Source: an uncultured Muribaculaceae bacterium
GTDB lineage: Bacteria; Bacteroidota; Bacteroidia; Bacteroidales; Muribaculaceae
Direction: 5' to 3'
NCBI GenBank assembly: GCA_910584735.1
Contig: CAJUBM010000005.1
Coordinates: 1-38,628 of the forward strand
DNA length: 38,628 nt
Shown in pieces: positions 37,254-38,628 of the stretch (its first letter is position 1; the number at the start of each line of letters is the position of its first letter). The position numbers and the translations under genes were made by a program. The notes beneath the pieces were generated by a model that was not told the origin of the DNA, did no database searches, and was given only the letters and a program-made list of their open reading frames with translations.

Positions 37254-37356
37254 CTTGCTGGCCCTTTAAAATCGTATAGTCGGAGGTCCATCCTGTGCCG
37301 GGCATGGATTATTTTATAGAAATATTGTGCGAAGTTAAGAAATTTTCCTCTTTTCG

Positions 37357-37388
37357 TTGTTATATATCGTGAGTAATCGTTAACTTTG
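37357..37388 (+). promoter_or_regulatory. Promoter of the outer membrane barrel gene
   Basis: TTGT at 37357-37360 and TAACTTTG at 37381-37388 are 20 bases apart, matching Bacteroidetes spacing with a perfect -7 box. The start would lie about 15 bases before the ATG. On the other strand, TAACTTCG (37337-37330) is a one-mismatch box that might serve tamB. The 154-base divergent gap holds no other feature noticed. Confidence 0.65.
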
Positions 37389-37407
37389 TTCCATCATCAC
37401 AACTATT

Positions 37408-37935
37408 ATGAGAGGCTCTATATGGGTAAAAAGCGCGGTTTGCGCAATGTTTATAAGTTTAGGTGCATTTACTGCCGCTGCGGAGGGACACTCCTTTAAG
37501 GGAGAGAAGACCTTGGGGCTTAATGTAGGCTATTGCGGGTCAAATCGTTCCGCTCTTGCCGGGATAGAGTTCAGCTACCGCTTTAACAGATGGTTCCGTA
37601 TCGCCCCGGAGGCCGATTATGTGTTCCGCCGCCATGGAAGGGATGCATTGATGCTTAACCTGAACACGCAGTATCCGTTGCTTTTTTCCGCTGACCGTAT
37701 GGCCTTTTATCCTCAGATAGGTGTGAATTATTCAAGCTGGAACTACCATTACGACAAGAACGATCCGGCCTATGACGAGGCTACTTCCCGTATATCGCGC
37801 TTCGGCCTGAATTTAGGGGCGGGATATGAGGTGGATATGACCCCCTCCTTAAGGCTGGCTGTCTTGGCGGATTATGTGTTGGTAAAGGATTTTAACAGCT
37901 TTAATGCCACCGTCAGGATTGCCTATCGTTTTTAA
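37408..37935 (+). CDS. Outer membrane beta-barrel protein
   Basis: 175 residues. Signal peptide about 1-25 ending in TAAAEG. The mature part shows alternating hydrophobic strands (TLGLNVGYCGSN, AGIEFSYRFNRWFRIAPEADY, FGLNLGAGYEVDM, LRLAVLADYVLV) and a C-terminal aromatic residue (RIAYRF), as needed for insertion by the BAM machinery. An 8-stranded OmpA-like or opacity-like barrel is the most likely fold; specific function cannot be told. Ferritin follows after 31 bases and may share the transcript. Confidence 0.8.
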   Translation: MRGSIWVKSAVCAMFISLGAFTAAAEGHSFKGEKTLGLNVGYCGSNRSALAGIEFSYRFNRWFRIAPEADYVFRRHGRDALMLNLNTQYPLLFSADRMAFYPQIGVNYSSWNYHYDKNDPAYDEATSRISRFGLNLGAGYEVDMTPSLRLAVLADYVLVKDFNSFNATVRIAYRF

Positions 37936-37966
37936 TGAGTAATATAACTATAAATTACATACCTAT

Positions 37967-38485
37967 ATGTTAAGCAAAGAATTGGAAAAGGCTCTCAACG
38001 AGCAGATTAACGCCGAACTGTGGTCGGCATATCTTTATCTGTCCATGTCTATGGATTTTGCCTCGAAAGGTTTTGCCGGTATCGCCAACTGGTTTGCCGT
38101 GCAGTTCAAGGAGGAGCAGGACCACGCCACGATACTCATGAACTACGTAAACTCCCGTGACGGCAAGGTTGTCCTCGCCCCTATTGCCGAGGTGGCAACC
38201 GAATGGGCCACGACCATCGATGCCTTCAAAGACACCTATGCACATGAGCAGAAAGTTACCGCGCTTATCAACGGACTGAACGCTCTGGCAGTGGAAGGGA
38301 AGGATTACGCTACCCAGAACATGCTCCAGTGGTTCATAAACGAGCAGGTAGAGGAGGAAGACACCGCCCGCAGCTATATCGACGCTTTGGAAAAGATTGG
38401 CGATAACGGTTACGGCCTCTATATGTTCGATAAGGAACTTGCAGCCCGCACCTACACCACGCCTTCACCCTTGGCCGGCAAATAA
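37967..38485 (+). CDS. ftnA: Ferritin (non-heme, bacterial)
   Basis: 172 residues. It forms a 24-subunit iron-storage shell. Ferroxidase ligands are visible: E17 in INAELWSAYLY, the ExxH of EEQDHATIL (about 50-53), a glutamate in YAHEQKV, and INEQVEEE. The start MLSKELEKALNEQINAE is the usual one. No Fur-like box was identified. It is closed by a strong terminator, and in anaerobic gut Bacteroidales it is often oxygen-induced, which this sequence alone does not show. Confidence 0.96.
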   Translation: MLSKELEKALNEQINAELWSAYLYLSMSMDFASKGFAGIANWFAVQFKEEQDHATILMNYVNSRDGKVVLAPIAEVATEWATTIDAFKDTYAHEQKVTALINGLNALAVEGKDYATQNMLQWFINEQVEEEDTARSYIDALEKIGDNGYGLYMFDKELAARTYTTPSPLAGK

Positions 38486-38538
38486 ACCGGTAGCCTGTAA
38501 ATCTCCCCGTAAGGGAGGATAGATATATGATAGAAACC

Positions 38539-38577
38539 AAATCGGTGCATCAAAAAATTTTTTTGATGCACCGATTT
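38539..38577 (+). terminator. Terminator after ferritin
   Basis: AAATCGGTGCATCAAAAAA (38539-38557) is fully complementary to 38559-38577. The A and T tracts are inside the arms, so the hairpin can end transcription from both sides. Same style as the terminator after rpoC. Confidence 0.9.
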
Positions 38578-38597
38578 GTCTGTCAAAAAAGGTAACT

Positions 38598-38628
38598 TAT
38601 AGTGGCGCCGGACCTCCGGGACGGCAAG
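38598..38628. repeat. Possible left part of another TTTAGTG-type element, cut by the window end
   Basis: TATAGTGGCGCC at 38598-38609 and the following GACCT..GGGACGGC resemble the left arm and loop at 31454-31481, but the right arm, if any, is outside the window. Confidence 0.35.

Overview
The window looks like a Bacteroidales chromosome, most plausibly Muribaculaceae-like. Protein families typical of the order are present: a DUF2027-Smr protein, an Hc1-type mini-histone, a four-helix-bundle suffix protein and an EFR1 ferredoxin. Most genes lack a Shine-Dalgarno sequence, and the Bacteroidetes -7 promoter box TAnnTTTG occurs repeatedly just upstream of start codons. The family-level placement is inference. 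No rRNA, CRISPR array, transposase, integrase or phage gene was seen.

Layout. (1) 1-13.7 kb, plus strand: an ancient translation/transcription cluster, tRNA-Gly(partial)-tRNA-Thr-tuf-tRNA-Trp-secE-nusG-rplK-rplA-rplJ-rplL-rpoB-rpoC. It has terminators after tuf, rplL and rpoC, a long structured leader between nusG and rplK, and a structured rpoB-rpoC gap. (2) 13.7-15.9 kb, plus: a 58-residue histone H1-like protein behind a good promoter and a long 5' leader, then ybaK and aroC. (3) 19.1-15.9 kb, minus: a tightly packed operon pheS-crcB-nth-TRIC family channel-GtrA family protein. (4) 19.4 kb, plus: an unrecognised 94-residue ORF. (5) 27.5-19.7 kb, minus: queA followed by a type I restriction-modification operon hsdM-hsdS-four-helix-bundle gene-hsdR, with ATGA overlaps between the first three hsd-locus genes. 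(6) 27.6-29.5 kb, plus: DUF2027-Smr protein and EFR1 flavodoxin/ferredoxin. (7) 37.3-29.5 kb, minus: tamB-like, pyrE, a SRPBCC protein, a Rieske-like lipoprotein and a DEAD-box helicase. (8) 37.4-38.5 kb, plus: an outer membrane beta-barrel protein and ferritin, closed by a terminator.

The most interesting region is the type I restriction-modification locus. HsdS carries a run of nine C exactly at the junction of its two target-recognition halves. Loss or gain of one C would stop translation within a few codons, leaving a one-domain half subunit, while an in-frame ATG just downstream could start the other half. The first central conserved region also carries a 12-bp tandem repeat encoding AELQ-type residues, like the spacer-length-setting TAEL repeat of EcoR124-type enzymes. 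The gene between hsdS and hsdR is interrupted by an in-frame TGA at codon 20. Together these suggest a locus under active specificity variation, though only population or methylome data could show it.
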